From an uncultured Oscillospiraceae bacterium (GTDB lineage: Bacteria; Bacillota; Clostridia; Oscillospirales; Oscillospiraceae): a DNA stretch of 64,000 bases. Where the stretch lies: NCBI GenBank assembly GCA_947623745.1, contig CANQHN010000009.1, positions 1 through 64,000 on the forward strand. The letters run 5' to 3'. Shown one piece after another: positions 46,234-56,988 of this stretch. The position numbers were made by a program, and so were the translations under genes. Every line of letters begins with the position of its first letter. The first letter of the stretch is position 1. Below the pieces are notes generated by a model, which searched no databases, was not told the DNA's origin, and saw only the letters and a list, made by a program, of their open reading frames with translations.

Positions 46234-48786
46234 TCATTTGCCGGAGATGTACTTCTCCAGCAGGCGGGCGACCTCGTCCACATCGATGGGCTTGGCGGTG
46301 TGGGCGTTCATGCCGCAGTCCAGGCAGTGCTGCACATCCTCGGAGAAGGCGTCGGCGCTCATGGCGATGATGGGGATGGTCCCGGCGTCCTCCCTGGCCA
46401 GAGCGCGGATGGCCTCGGTGGCCTCGTACCCGTTCATGACCGGCATCCGGATGTCCATCAGAATGGCGTCGTACCAGCCTGGCGGATTGGCCAGGAATTT
46501 GTCCATGCAGATGCGTCCGTCCTCCGCCCGCTCCAGCTCCAGGCCCAGCTCGGACAGCAGCTCCTGGGCGATCTCCCAGTTCAGGTCGTTGTCCTCCGCC
46601 AGGAGTACCCGCCGGCCGGTCAGATCCGCGTGTCCGGCCTCCTCCGGGGCCTCCTGCTCCTCCGGGGCGCCGCAGTATTGCCGGAGGGAGTAGTAGAGGG
46701 TGGAGCGGAACAGCGGCTTGGGGATGGAGCCATTGATCCCGGCGACCCCCGCCTGCTCCTCCACCTCGCTCCAGTCGGCGGCGGTGATGATCAATATCAC
46801 GGGGCCGTCGCCGCAGATCTCCCGGAGCCGGCGGGCGGCCTCGATCCCGTCTATGCCGGGCAGCTTCCAGTCCAGCAGGATCACGGGGTAGTCCTCTCCC
46901 GCGCTGTGGCGCCGGACGGCCTTCTCCACGGCGTCCTCGCCGGTGGGGGCCCAGTCTACCTGGCAGCCGATGGAGTTGAGGGTGGCCACCGCGCTCTCGC
47001 ACAGCAGCTCGTCGTCGTCCACCAGCAGCACCTGCCAGGGGGGCAGCTGCATATCCGACTCCTGGACGGGGGCCTTCTCCAGATCCAGGGTCACGTGGAA
47101 CTCGGTGCCCACGCCGGGGGTGCTGTCCACCTCGATGGTGCCGTCCATGGCGTCCACGATGTACTTGGTGATGGCCATGCCCAGGCCGGCGCCCTCGGTC
47201 TTTTGGACCCGGGTGCTGTCCTCCCGGGAGAAGGACTCGAAAATGCGCTCCTTGAATTCCGGCGACATACCGATGCCGTTGTCCTTTACCCGCAGATGGA
47301 CCCGCACCTTCTCGTCCCCGAGGGGGGAGTGCTCCTCGTACAGGGCCATGCAGATGTTGCCCTGCTCCGGGGTGAACTTGATGGCGTTGCCCAGCAGGTT
47401 GAGCAGGATCTGGTTGAGCCGGATGCTGTCGCAGTAGACGTGCTCATTGGGGATGTCGTAGACGTAGACGTCGAAACGCTGCTTTTTGGCGTTGACCTGG
47501 GGCTGGACGATATTGACGATGCCCTGCATGGCCTCCTGGAGGGACATCTGCTCCATGTGCAGGGTCAGCTTGCCGCTCTCGATCTTGGACATGTCCAGGA
47601 TGTCGTTGATGAGGCCCAGCAGGTGCCGGCTGGACAGGGCGATCTTCTTCAGGCAGTTCTTCACCTGGGGGAGGTTGTCCAGATTGGCGCTGGCGATGGC
47701 GGTCATCCCCACGATGCCATTCATGGGGGTGCGGATGTCGTGGCTCATGTTGGAGAGGAACTCGCTCTTGGCCTGGTTGGCGTGCTCGGCGGCCATCCGC
47801 GCCTCCTCCAGTTCCCGCATCTGCCGCCGGGTCAGGCGGAAGTACCAGGAGAACAGGGCCAGCAGGGCGATCAGGATGAACGCGCAGCTCATCAGCGCAC
47901 CCCAGCCCCAGGCCTGGCTCAGGCCGTTCACCGTCTGGTCCAGCTGGCCGTAGGGCATGAACAGGAGCAGATACCACTCGGAGTAGGGCAGGGGGGTCCC
48001 GTAGAGATGCCGGCGTTCCCCCTCCAGGGTAAACTCGCTGGTGTAGTTTTTCCCCAACTCCATCGTATCTTTCAGCTCCGCGATGTACTGCTCGCCGGTC
48101 ATCCCCTCCACGCTGTCATACCGGTCCCGGACCCGCTGGAAGTAGCTCTCGTCGGTGATGTCCCGGTCCCGAACGATGAAATCCCCGTCCCGGTCGATGA
48201 TGATGTAGTAGATCATGGCGTTGTCCGAGTCCAGGGACAGGGTGTCGCTGATGTAGCTGATGGGCAGGGCGGCCACCAGCGCCGCGCTGGTCCCGCCGTC
48301 CGTCATGGGGTAGGCGGCGGGGATGCCCATGAGCACCAGCTCCTCCCCAATCCGGTCCACGCCGGAGGCCATCCGCTCCTCCCCGTCCAGGAGGGAGCCG
48401 AGGAACCCCTCCGGGTCCGCCACCTCCATCTGGCTGCCGTAGAGCATCTCAAAGGTGCCGTCCTCGGCGTAGAGGGCCAGATGGTCGAACCCTCTGGCCC
48501 GGGCGTTGTAGCTCAACGCCACCCGGATGGCGCTGCGGTCCATGGTGCTCTGGGGGGGCACCGAGTCCACCAGGGCGCCCACCTGGGACAGGCGGAGCTC
48601 AATGGCGGTGCCGAAGTGGGCGGCGGCCTGCTCGCTCATGCCGGCCATGTAGATGGAGCCGATCTCTCCGATGGCCTCCGCGTCCTTGCGGTTCATGCGC
48701 AGGGTCAGGTAGGAGAAAACCAGTACGCACAGGGCGGAGATACACACAAGGCTGACGAGCAGGACGTGAGTCGTCTTGTTTTTCAA
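46234..48786 (-). CDS. Hybrid sensor histidine kinase with two receiver domains
   Basis: [17 protein letters not shown]-box, [15 protein letters not shown]-box, two REC domains; likely TTG start at 48786. Confidence 0.9.
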   Translation of the reverse strand: MKNKTTHVLLVSLVCISALCVLVFSYLTLRMNRKDAEAIGEIGSIYMAGMSEQAAAHFGTAIELRLSQVGALVDSVPPQSTMDRSAIRVALSYNARARGFDHLALYAEDGTFEMLYGSQMEVADPEGFLGSLLDGEERMASGVDRIGEELVLMGIPAAYPMTDGGTSAALVAALPISYISDTLSLDSDNAMIYYIIIDRDGDFIVRDRDITDESYFQRVRDRYDSVEGMTGEQYIAELKDTMELGKNYTSEFTLEGERRHLYGTPLPYSEWYLLLFMPYGQLDQTVNGLSQAWGWGALMSCAFILIALLALFSWYFRLTRRQMRELEEARMAAEHANQAKSEFLSNMSHDIRTPMNGIVGMTAIASANLDNLPQVKNCLKKIALSSRHLLGLINDILDMSKIESGKLTLHMEQMSLQEAMQGIVNIVQPQVNAKKQRFDVYVYDIPNEHVYCDSIRLNQILLNLLGNAIKFTPEQGNICMALYEEHSPLGDEKVRVHLRVKDNGIGMSPEFKERIFESFSREDSTRVQKTEGAGLGMAITKYIVDAMDGTIEVDSTPGVGTEFHVTLDLEKAPVQESDMQLPPWQVLLVDDDELLCESAVATLNSIGCQVDWAPTGEDAVEKAVRRHSAGEDYPVILLDWKLPGIDGIEAARRLREICGDGPVILIITAADWSEVEEQAGVAGINGSIPKPLFRSTLYYSLRQYCGAPEEQEAPEEAGHADLTGRRVLLAEDNDLNWEIAQELLSELGLELERAEDGRICMDKFLANPPGWYDAILMDIRMPVMNGYEATEAIRALAREDAGTIPIIAMSADAFSEDVQHCLDCGMNAHTAKPIDVDEVARLLEKYISGK

Positions 48787-49012
48787 GGAGATCGACCCCC
48801 TTAAGCGGCCGGGCGCCCGGACGGACCGGCCGGAGCACATATTTTCTTCAGTGTAGCACAGAACTGCGAAAAAGTAAAAGATATTTTGCACGGATACGCG
48901 CCTTGCTCCGTCTCCGTCCGCCCCTGTAAGGAGGACGCGGGGGACGAAAGACCGCCGCCCGGCGGGTCAGCCGGCGCGGCGGTCGCTGTTTTGGTGGATT
49001 TTAGAAGGATGC

Positions 49013-49513
49013 TCACCGCCGGCTCTGGAGGGCCTGGGCGGTCTTGAGCCGCTCCCGCAGCTCCGGGGCCACCTTGGCGTGGCCCTCGATGTGGGCCAGG
49101 ATGTCCAGGATCAGGGAGCCCAATCCCTCAATGAACTGCTCCAGCTCCAGCCGTTTCCCGTTTTTCAGCTTGAACCAGGCGGGCATCCGGGCGATGATGT
49201 TCAGTCCGTCTATTCCTGCCTCGGTGAAGTCCTCCCAGGGGTAGAGCGTCACCTTCCCGCCCCGGCACACCTCCAGGCCGTCGTCCCGGATCTGATACCA
49301 CAGGTGGGCGGCGCACCAGTCCAGCAGCTTCACCGTCCCGAAGGCGGCGGCCGCCGCCAGAAGGGCGAAGCCAACCCCCAGGGCAAACTGGTTCCACTGG
49401 GGGAACAGGGTCTGGTAGATGAAGTGGAAGCAGTACAGCACCAGGACCTCCGCCCCCACGCACACATACTTGACGCGCCCGAACCGCGCGCCCAGCTGGT
49501 ATTTTCTGCCCAT
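49013..49513 (-). CDS. Membrane protein of unknown function
   Basis: 166-aa ORF with two hydrophobic segments. Confidence 0.55.
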   Translation of the reverse strand: MGRKYQLGARFGRVKYVCVGAEVLVLYCFHFIYQTLFPQWNQFALGVGFALLAAAAAFGTVKLLDWCAAHLWYQIRDDGLEVCRGGKVTLYPWEDFTEAGIDGLNIIARMPAWFKLKNGKRLELEQFIEGLGSLILDILAHIEGHAKVAPELRERLKTAQALQSRR

Positions 49514-49533
49514 AGGTCATGCCTCCCCGGCGG

Positions 49534-49941
49534 TCACTCCCCGTCCGCCCGGCCGCTGCCGGGGGTGTGGATGTCCTGATATTTCCCGATGTGTTCCTTG
49601 ATCTTTGCGAAGGTTTGGTCGCTCAGGTCGTGTTCGATCTTGCAGGCGTCGGCGGCGGCGGTCTCCTCGTCCACCCCCAGGGCGATGAGCAGGGAGGTGA
49701 GCACCTTGTGCCGCTCGTAGATGCGCTCGGCCACCGCCTGGCCCTTGTCGGTCAGGGTGATGTAGCCGTCCCGGTCGGTGAGGATATAGCCGTTTTCCCG
49801 CAGCTTCTTCATGGCCACGCTGACGCTGGGCTTGGTGAACTGCAGCTCGTTGACGATGTCGATGGAGCGCACCAGTCCAATGCGCTCGCGGAGAATGAGG
49901 ATGGACTCCAGATAATCTTCGGCGGATTGATGGATGACCAA
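49534..49941 (-). CDS. DtxR/MntR-family metal-dependent repressor
   Basis: SAEDYLESILILRERIGLVRSIDIVNELQFTKPSVSVAMKKLRENGYI. Confidence 0.92.
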   Translation of the reverse strand: MVIHQSAEDYLESILILRERIGLVRSIDIVNELQFTKPSVSVAMKKLRENGYILTDRDGYITLTDKGQAVAERIYERHKVLTSLLIALGVDEETAAADACKIEHDLSDQTFAKIKEHIGKYQDIHTPGSGRADGE

Positions 49942-50107
49942 TGCGATCCCTCCCGGTAAAAATGATCCGCCCGTCCGGGCGTTGCATATCTTGACTTATT
50001 TTGGATTATAACACAGCGGGGTGCTTTTGGCAAGTTGACAAATTTGCGCTCTCCGACAGAATAAGTCTTGACAAACTCGGTTAGCCGTATTAAACTGCGG
50101 TTGTCGA

Positions 50108-50127
50108 TGGTTAGAGGATGCTAACCA
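50108..50127. promoter_or_regulatory. Candidate DtxR-type operator upstream of feoA
   Basis: TGGTTAG-AGGATG-CTAACCA. Confidence 0.6.
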
Positions 50128-50166
50128 ATATGAGAGACCTGTTTGTTTTGGAGAGGAGGACCCGAT

Positions 50167-50379
50167 ATGATGCCCCTGACTATGGCCGGCCCCAGCGAGA
50201 CCGTCACCATCCGCAAGATCACCGGGAAGGACGAGGTGCGCCAGCACCTGGCCGAGCTGGGCTTTGTGGTGGACAGCGACGTCACCGTCGTCACCCAGCT
50301 GGGCGGCAGCCTGATTGTCCAGGTGAAGGACAGCCGGGTGGCCCTGGACCGCTCCATGGCGAACCGGATCATGATTTGA
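50167..50379 (+). CDS. feoA: FeoA-domain protein 1
   Basis: ETVTIRKITGKDEVRQHLAELGFVVDSDVTVV. Confidence 0.9.
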   Translation: MMPLTMAGPSETVTIRKITGKDEVRQHLAELGFVVDSDVTVVTQLGGSLIVQVKDSRVALDRSMANRIMI

Positions 50380-50395
50380 CGAAAGGAGAATCGGG

Positions 50396-50632
50396 ATGAG
50401 GACATTGAAGGATGCAAAAGTGGGCGAGACGGTCACTGTGGCCCGGCTCCACGGCGAGGGCCCGGTGAAGCGCCGCATCATGGACATGGGCATCACCAAG
50501 GGCGTGGAGATCCATGTGCGCAAGGTGGCCCCTCTGGGCGACCCCATGGAGCTGAACCTGCGGGGGTACGAGCTGTCCGTGCGCAAAGCCGACGCTGAGA
50601 TGATCGAAATAGAAGCGTCTGAGCCGTTGTGA
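50396..50632 (+). CDS. feoA: FeoA-domain protein 2
   Basis: GETVTVARLHGEGPVKRRIMDMGITKGVEIHVRKVAPLGDPMEL. Confidence 0.93.
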   Translation: MRTLKDAKVGETVTVARLHGEGPVKRRIMDMGITKGVEIHVRKVAPLGDPMELNLRGYELSVRKADAEMIEIEASEPL

Positions 50633-50821
50633 GCCGCGCGGATGGACCGAAGCGAGGGCGAGCGGCGGGGCCGCAGGCCCCAGAGACCAGCCCGAGTCGG
50701 AGGGAAACCGCGCGCAGCGAACAGGCGAGGCGTGACAACAAGAAGCGTCCTGACCGCTGAAAGCCGCACGAAATAAGAACACCAGACCAAAGCGGCCCCG
50801 GGCCGCTGATTCTTAACGTCG

Positions 50822-50843
50822 GAGGTTAGGGAAACCTAACCTC
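50822..50843. promoter_or_regulatory. Candidate iron-box-like operator upstream of feoB
   Basis: GAGGTTAGG-GAAA-CCTAACCTC perfect dyad, 15 nt before feoB. Confidence 0.65.
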
Positions 50844-50858
50844 GGGAAGGAGAAGCAT

Positions 50859-53348
50859 ATGGACATCAAGATTGCCCTGGCGGGCAACCCAAACTGCGGC
50901 AAGACTACTCTGTTCAACGCCCTGACCGGGTCCAACCAGTACGTGGGCAACTGGCCCGGCGTTACCGTGGAGAAGAAGGAGGGCCGGCTCAAGGGCCACA
51001 AGGACGTGGTCATCCAGGACCTGCCCGGCATCTACTCCCTGTCCCCCTACACCCTGGAGGAAGTGGTGGCCCGCAGCTACCTGGTGGGGGAGAAGCCCGA
51101 CGCCATCCTGAACATCGTGGACGGCACCAACATCGAGCGCAACCTGTATCTGACCACCCAGCTCATCGAGCTGGGGCTGCCCGTAGTGGTGGCGGTGAAC
51201 ATGATCGACCTGGTGCGCAAAAACGGCGACCAGATCGACCTGGCCAGGCTGGGCCAGGCCCTGGGGTGCCAGGCCGTGGAGATGTCCGCCCTGAAAAACG
51301 AGGGCGGCATGGAGACCGCGGAGATCGCCGTCAAGCTGGCCCAGGAGAAAAAGACCGGCGAGCACCCCCACGTGTTCACCGGCAGCGTGGAGCACGCCCT
51401 GGCCCACATCGAGGAGTCCATCGAGGGCAGGGTGGACCAGCGCTACCTGCGCTGGTACGCCATCAAGATCTTCGAGCGGGACGAGAAGGTGCTGGCCGAG
51501 CTGAAGCTGGACAAGGAGCTCTCCGACCACCTGGAGCAGCACATCGCCGACTGTGAGGCCGAGCTGGACGACGACGCCGAGTCCATCATCACCAACCAGC
51601 GCTACGCCTACATCAACGGTGTGGTCTCCAAGGCGGTGAAGAAGAAGGGCGCCAAGCACAGCATGAGCACCTCCGACAAGATCGACCAGGTGGTCACCAA
51701 CCGGGTGCTGGCCCTGCCCATCTTCTTCGTGGCCATGTTCCTGGTGTACGCCATCGCTATGGGCGGCTGGTCGGTGTCCATCGGCACCGCCCTCACCGAC
51801 TGGGCCAACGACGGGCTGTTCGGCGACGGCTGGTTCGTCCCCTTCACCGCCGACACGGATGCGTGGGAGGAGGACTCCGGCGCCTACGAGGAGGCCGGCA
51901 CCGTGATCGAGGGCTTCCTGGCCGCCGCCGGGGAGGCGGGCTACGACGTGGAGCCCATCTCCTCCGCTCTGGAGGAGGGCACGCTGGACCAGGCCGCCCT
52001 GGCCGGCTTCGTCAACGAGACCGCCTCTGTCGCCACCGAGGTCTACTTCTACGACGACGAGAACGGCGAGACCACCACCATGCCCGTGGGCGCGGCCGAC
52101 TTCGCCGCCGCCGTCCAGGTCCCGGAGCCCGACCCCCACGACTATGGCACCTGGGTGCCCGGCGTCCCCGTGCTGGTGGAGAGCGCCCTGACCGCCCTGA
52201 ACTGTAATGAGCTGGTTACCTCCCTGGTGCTGGACGGCATCGTGGCCGGTGTGGGCGCCGTGCTGGGCTTCGTGCCCCAGATGCTGGTGCTGTTCCTGCT
52301 GCTGGCCATCCTGGAGGACATCGGCTACATGGCCCGCATCGCCTTCATCATGGACCGGATCTTCCGCCGCTTCGGCCTGTCTGGCAAGTCCTTCATCCCC
52401 ATGCTGGTGGCCACCGGCTGCGGCGTGCCCGGCGTCATGGCCTCCCGGACCATCGAGCAGGACCGGGACCGCAAAATGACCATCATGACCACCTGCTTTA
52501 TGCCCTGCGGCGCCAAGGCCCCCATCATCGCCCTGTTCGCCGGCGCCATCTTCGGCCACTCCCCCCTGGTGGCCGCCTCCGCCTACTTCATCGGCATCGG
52601 CTCGGTGATCGTCTCCGGCATCATGCTCAAGAAGTTCAAGGCCTTCGCCGGCGAGCCTGCCCCCTTCGTCATGGAGCTGCCCGCCTACCACATCCCCTCC
52701 CCGGGCAACGTGCTGCGGGCCACCTGGGAGCGGGGCTGGTCCTTCATCAAACGGGCCGGTACCATCATCCTGCTCTCCTCCATCCTCATCTGGTTCCTGC
52801 AGAGCTTCGGCGTCACCGCTGAGGGCCTGCGCATGGTGGAGGACAGCGACGCCTCCCTGCTGGCCGCCATCGGCGGGGCTGTGGCCTTTATTTTCGCGCC
52901 CCTGGGCTTCGGCACCTGGCAGGCCACCGTGGCCTCCATCACCGGCCTGGTGGCCAAGGAGGAAGTGGTGGGCACCATGGCCGTCCTGTATCCGGGCAAC
53001 TTCTCCATGGAGATCGCCGCCCACTTCACCCCCATCACCACCTACAGCTTCATGATCTTCAACTTGCTGTGCGCCCCCTGCTTCGCCGCCATCGGCGCCA
53101 TCAAGCGGGAGATGAACAACACCAAATGGACCCTGGGCGCCGTGGGATATATGTGCCTGTGGGCCTACGTCCTGGCCCTCATCGTCTACCAGATCGGCGG
53201 AGTCCTCACCGGCGAGGTCGCCTTCGGCGTGGGCACCGTCGTGGCCATGGCGCTGATCGCCTGCATCATCTACATGCTGGTCCGCAAGGGCTACCAGGGC
53301 GAGGACACCAGGAGCCGCCTGTCCTCCGTGCGGGCCGCCCAGGTGTGA
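50859..53348 (+). CDS. feoB: Ferrous iron transporter FeoB
   Basis: G-domain ALAGNPNCGKTTLFNALTGSNQYVGNWPGVTVEKKEG and FeoB core. Confidence 0.97.
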   Translation: MDIKIALAGNPNCGKTTLFNALTGSNQYVGNWPGVTVEKKEGRLKGHKDVVIQDLPGIYSLSPYTLEEVVARSYLVGEKPDAILNIVDGTNIERNLYLTTQLIELGLPVVVAVNMIDLVRKNGDQIDLARLGQALGCQAVEMSALKNEGGMETAEIAVKLAQEKKTGEHPHVFTGSVEHALAHIEESIEGRVDQRYLRWYAIKIFERDEKVLAELKLDKELSDHLEQHIADCEAELDDDAESIITNQRYAYINGVVSKAVKKKGAKHSMSTSDKIDQVVTNRVLALPIFFVAMFLVYAIAMGGWSVSIGTALTDWANDGLFGDGWFVPFTADTDAWEEDSGAYEEAGTVIEGFLAAAGEAGYDVEPISSALEEGTLDQAALAGFVNETASVATEVYFYDDENGETTTMPVGAADFAAAVQVPEPDPHDYGTWVPGVPVLVESALTALNCNELVTSLVLDGIVAGVGAVLGFVPQMLVLFLLLAILEDIGYMARIAFIMDRIFRRFGLSGKSFIPMLVATGCGVPGVMASRTIEQDRDRKMTIMTTCFMPCGAKAPIIALFAGAIFGHSPLVAASAYFIGIGSVIVSGIMLKKFKAFAGEPAPFVMELPAYHIPSPGNVLRATWERGWSFIKRAGTIILLSSILIWFLQSFGVTAEGLRMVEDSDASLLAAIGGAVAFIFAPLGFGTWQATVASITGLVAKEEVVGTMAVLYPGNFSMEIAAHFTPITTYSFMIFNLLCAPCFAAIGAIKREMNNTKWTLGAVGYMCLWAYVLALIVYQIGGVLTGEVAFGVGTVVAMALIACIIYMLVRKGYQGEDTRSRLSSVRAAQV

Positions 53349-53379
53349 CTGAGCTGAGATCGGAAAGGAGGGGCGCGTC

Positions 53380-53553
53380 ATGCCTGGTTTTCTTGGAACG
53401 TTGATCGTTGTGCTCCTTGTGGCGGGGCTGGCCGCCCTGTGCGCCCGCTCCCTGTGGCGGGACCACAAATCCGGCGGCGGCTGCGCCGGGTGCTCCGGGA
53501 ACTGCGCCCACTGCTCCGGCTGCGCCCGGAGCGAGCCAAAAAGCGGAGAATAA
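53380..53553 (+). CDS. FeoB-associated Cys-rich membrane protein
   Basis: MPGFLGTLIVVLLVAGLAALCARSLWRDHKSGGGCAGCSGNCAHCSGCARSEPKSGE. Confidence 0.85.
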   Translation: MPGFLGTLIVVLLVAGLAALCARSLWRDHKSGGGCAGCSGNCAHCSGCARSEPKSGE

Positions 53554-53599
53554 AACAAAAAACAGGCATGGCCTCGGCCATGCCTGCTTTTTTGTTTTG
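53553..53599. terminator. Bidirectional terminator
   Basis: AAACAAAAAACAGGCATGGCC-TC-GGCCATGCCTGCTTTTTTGTTT. Confidence 0.85.
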
Positions 53600-53600
53600 C

Positions 53601-54860
53601 TTAGTCCCAGATAGCAGTGGCGAAGTAGTCCTCGGGGGTCTCGGCCCGGCGAATCAGGCGGGTGGAGCCATCCTCACACAGCAGCACCTCCGCCGAGCGC
53701 AGCCGGCCGTTGTACTGGTAGCCCATGGCGTGGCCGTGGGCGCCGGTGTCGTGGATGACCAGCAGGTCGCCGATGTCGATTTTGGGCAGCATCCGGTCCA
53801 CAGCGAACTTGTCGCAGTTCTCGCACAGGGAGCCGGTGACGTCGTACCTGTGGTCGCAGGGGGCGTCCTCCTTGCCCATGACGGTGATGTGGTGGTAGGC
53901 CCCGTAGATGGCCGGGCGCATCAGGTTGGCGGCGCAGGCGTCCACGCCGATGTACTCCTTGTGGGTGTGCTTCTCGTGGATGACCCGGGTGACCAGGTGG
54001 CCGTAGGGGGCCAGCATGAACCGGCCCAGCTCGGTGCACAGGGCCACGTCCCCCATGCCGGCGGGGACCAAAATCTCCTCGTAGGCCCGGCGGACCCCCT
54101 CGCCGATGACGGCGATGTCGTTGGCGGGCTGGTCGGGCCGGTAGGGGACCCCCACGCCGCCGGACAGGTTGATGAAGGTGACGTGGGCCCCGGTCTCCCG
54201 CTGGAGCTCTACGGCGGTGCGGAACAGGATGGCGGCCAGGGCGGGGTAGTAGTCGTTGGAGATGGTGTTGGAGGCCAGGAAGGCGTGGATGCCGAACTCC
54301 TCCGCCCCCAGCTCCTTCAACCGCTTGAACGCCTGGGTCATCTGGGGCCGGGTCATGCCGTACTTGGCGTCGCCGGGGTTGTCCATGACCTGGAACCCCT
54401 CCTTGCTCTCGCCCAGGGTGAAGGTGCCGCCGGGGTTGTAGCGGCAGGAGATCCGTTTGGGGATATAGCCGATGGTGTCCTTCAAAAAGTCGATGTGGGT
54501 GATGTCGTCCAGGTTGATGGTGGCCCCCAGCCTGGCGGCCAGGGCGAACTCCTCGGCGGGGGTGTCGTTGGAGGAGAACATGATCTCCTCCCCGGTGAAG
54601 CCGCACCGGTCGGACATCATCAGCTCGGTGAGGGAGGAGCAGTCCACGCCGCAGCCCTCCTCCCGCAGGATCTTCAAGATCTGGGGGTTGGGGGTGGCCT
54701 TCACGGCGAAGTGCTCCCGGAACCCCTTGTTCCAGGCGAAGGCGCGGTACAGGGCCCGGGCGTTTTCCCGGATGCCCTTCTCGTCGTACAGGTGGAAGGG
54801 GGTGGGGTAGTCTTTTACGATCTCCTGGAGCTGCTCCAGGGTGACAAAGGGCTTTTTCAC
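53601..54860 (-). CDS. lysA: Diaminopimelate decarboxylase
   Basis: PLP-binding FAVKATPNPQILKIL and fold III decarboxylase motifs; likely GTG start. Confidence 0.85.
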   Translation of the reverse strand: MKKPFVTLEQLQEIVKDYPTPFHLYDEKGIRENARALYRAFAWNKGFREHFAVKATPNPQILKILREEGCGVDCSSLTELMMSDRCGFTGEEIMFSSNDTPAEEFALAARLGATINLDDITHIDFLKDTIGYIPKRISCRYNPGGTFTLGESKEGFQVMDNPGDAKYGMTRPQMTQAFKRLKELGAEEFGIHAFLASNTISNDYYPALAAILFRTAVELQRETGAHVTFINLSGGVGVPYRPDQPANDIAVIGEGVRRAYEEILVPAGMGDVALCTELGRFMLAPYGHLVTRVIHEKHTHKEYIGVDACAANLMRPAIYGAYHHITVMGKEDAPCDHRYDVTGSLCENCDKFAVDRMLPKIDIGDLLVIHDTGAHGHAMGYQYNGRLRSAEVLLCEDGSTRLIRRAETPEDYFATAIWD

Positions 54861-54984
54861 GGCAGTCGGCTCCTTTTTCTGTGTGTAGCGTGCGGAAAGC
54901 GCGGGATTCTGTTCTAGTTTAGCGAAACCGTGCCCCGCTGTCAAGAGCGGAGAAAAAAGTCCTCTGCGGGCCCGGCCCCGCCCG

Positions 54985-56595
54985 TCAGCCGCCCCGGAGG
55001 GCCGCCTCCCGGATCAAGCCGGCGCGGAAGGAGTAGTAGGGGTCGTAGCTGATCGAGCCGCTGCGTTCGAGGTTTATATAGACATAGTCGAAGTCGTACT
55101 CCATCTTCCAGGTCCCCAGGGGGCGCCCGGCGGCGTCAAAGCGGGTGAGCAGGCTGTAATAGTCGTCCTCGCCGCCGTGCAGGGGATTGAAGGAGAAGCC
55201 GTTGGCGTACCAGTAGTGGAACAGGTAGTACCCGCCGTCCGCGCAGTCGAGGCGGACCCAGGTGTCGCCCATGTAAAAACGGGCCCTCTGAATACTGGCC
55301 GGCTCGTAGGCCGTCCTTTTGCTGGCGTTGAGGATACGCACCAGTCTGCCGGTGTAGGCGCCGGGCAGCGCCTCCACCTCTTTCAGCTCGGGGATCGCGT
55401 CGTAGAGGGGCACATAGTCGTACCACTGCTCTATGGGGCACTGCTCCAGCACCTGGGCCATTCTGGTGCCGGAGACCACAGAGTCGGGGTCGATGTATCC
55501 CCCCGGCTGGGACGCCCCCAGGGCGGCGGCGGTGCACAGGGCCAGCACCGCCAGGACCGCGGAGAGGGAGGCCGCCCCCCGCCAGAGCCGGCCGCTGTTC
55601 AGGATGGCCGTCAGCCGGTCCTTGAGGTTTTTCTTCTCCTCGCACACGGCGGTGGAGATCACCGCCCCAGGCAGGCGGGCCGGGGCGGCCATGTCGATGA
55701 GGGTGTCGCCGTAGTCCTGCTTCCCGGTGCTGTCCAGGGTCTGGATCACCGCCTCGTCGCAGGCAAGCTCGCAGGAGCGGGCCAGTTCCCGGCGGACCAG
55801 CCAGGCGAGGGGGTTGAACCAGTGCAAGCAGGCGGCCAGCACGGCCCACCATTTCAGCGGCACGTCGCCGTGGCAGTAGTGGGCCAGCTCGTGGCGCAGG
55901 ATGTTCTCCAGCTGCTTATCGGTGTACTCCCGGTCGGGCAGATAGATCGCGGGGTCCAGGACCCCCACCAGCATGGGGGTGGGGACCAGGGGGCTGCGGA
56001 ACAGCTTGGGGCGGCACTCCGACGGCCTCAGCTCCAGGAGCTTGGCCGTCTCCTCCTCCCGGGCCGGGAGACGGGTCCTGCGCAGCTCTTTGTAAAAGCG
56101 CCGGTAGCGGACCCACGTCACGAGGAACAGGGCCGCGGAGACGATGGGGAGCAGGATCAGCACCTGGTCGGCCACCGCGGCCGGGTCCAGGGCGGGACCG
56201 CCCGGGGCGTCCTCCCCGATATCGGTGGAGTCGCCGTAGACGGGGGCGTGACCGAGGCCAATCCAATCCATGACTGCGCTGTTCCCGTCCCAGTGGCGCT
56301 CCACCACCGCCTGCTGGATGACGTTCTGGGCGGCGGAGATGGGCGTGCTCACCCGGAGGGTGAGGAACAGGGAGACGGGCACCAGAAAGCCCGCCAGGGC
56401 GATCTTCCACAGCCGGTACTCCCCCTTCCTGGTGAGGCGGCTGCGCAGGAGGGGCCGGAGGACCAGCAGAGCCAGGGTCAGCACGCCGCCGGACAGGGTC
56501 ATCATCAGGACCAGCCGCAGCGCCCACTGGGAGGCGGCGTAGAGCAGGACCGGGAGTATCACGATCACTTCCGCCAGGATCACAGCAACGATCAT
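54985..56595 (-). CDS. BlaR1-like M56 peptidase (chromosomal, module 3)
   Basis: ILRHELAHYCHGDVPLKWWAVLAACLHWFNPLAWLVRRELARSCELACDEAV. Confidence 0.88.
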   Translation of the reverse strand: MIVAVILAEVIVILPVLLYAASQWALRLVLMMTLSGGVLTLALLVLRPLLRSRLTRKGEYRLWKIALAGFLVPVSLFLTLRVSTPISAAQNVIQQAVVERHWDGNSAVMDWIGLGHAPVYGDSTDIGEDAPGGPALDPAAVADQVLILLPIVSAALFLVTWVRYRRFYKELRRTRLPAREEETAKLLELRPSECRPKLFRSPLVPTPMLVGVLDPAIYLPDREYTDKQLENILRHELAHYCHGDVPLKWWAVLAACLHWFNPLAWLVRRELARSCELACDEAVIQTLDSTGKQDYGDTLIDMAAPARLPGAVISTAVCEEKKNLKDRLTAILNSGRLWRGAASLSAVLAVLALCTAAALGASQPGGYIDPDSVVSGTRMAQVLEQCPIEQWYDYVPLYDAIPELKEVEALPGAYTGRLVRILNASKRTAYEPASIQRARFYMGDTWVRLDCADGGYYLFHYWYANGFSFNPLHGGEDDYYSLLTRFDAAGRPLGTWKMEYDFDYVYINLERSGSISYDPYYSFRAGLIREAALRGG

Positions 56596-56972
56596 GATTT
56601 CCCGCCTCCCATCCGGAAGTAGGATTTCAGCTCGTCGATGTCCGCCTCGGTCAGCGCCCCCCGGCCGCACAGGGCGGCCACCAGGTTTTTCGCGCTGCCC
56701 TGGTAAAGCCGGTCGATGAGGTCCCGCTCCGCCTCCGCCTGGAGGTCCGCCTCCGAGATGAGGGGGCTGTACTGCGCCACGCCCCGCTTCTCCACCCGGA
56801 CGGCCCCCTTCTCCACCAGGCGGCGCAGCAGGGTGTTGACGGTGGATTTCTCCCAGCCCTTCGTCTCCTTGAGCCGGGCGCGCAGGTCAGAGAAGGACAG
56901 CGAGGCATCCGCGCCCCAGAGCAGCTTCATCACCTCCAGCTCCGCGTTGGAAATCTTGTCCGTGAAATTCAT
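56592..56972 (-). CDS. BlaI/MecI-family repressor (module 3)
   Basis: ISNAELEVMKLLWGADASLSFSDLRARLKETKGWEKSTVNTLLRRLVEKGAV. Confidence 0.92.
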   Translation of the reverse strand: MNFTDKISNAELEVMKLLWGADASLSFSDLRARLKETKGWEKSTVNTLLRRLVEKGAVRVEKRGVAQYSPLISEADLQAEAERDLIDRLYQGSAKNLVAALCGRGALTEADIDELKSYFRMGGGKS

Positions 56973-56988
56973 AGCGTTTCCTCCGTAT

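Noticed and set aside
44860-48804. 1314-aa plus-strand ORF
   Set aside because: Shadow ORF antisense to the SBP and hybrid histidine kinase genes in GC-rich DNA; low-complexity G/V/H/L-rich translation
50826-53558. 910-aa minus-strand ORF
   Set aside because: Antisense to feoB; codon-bias artefact with G/H/V/D-rich translation
53439-56622. Plus-strand ORFs 53439-54917 and 55177-56622
   Set aside because: Antisense to lysA and the M56 gene, low-complexity translations
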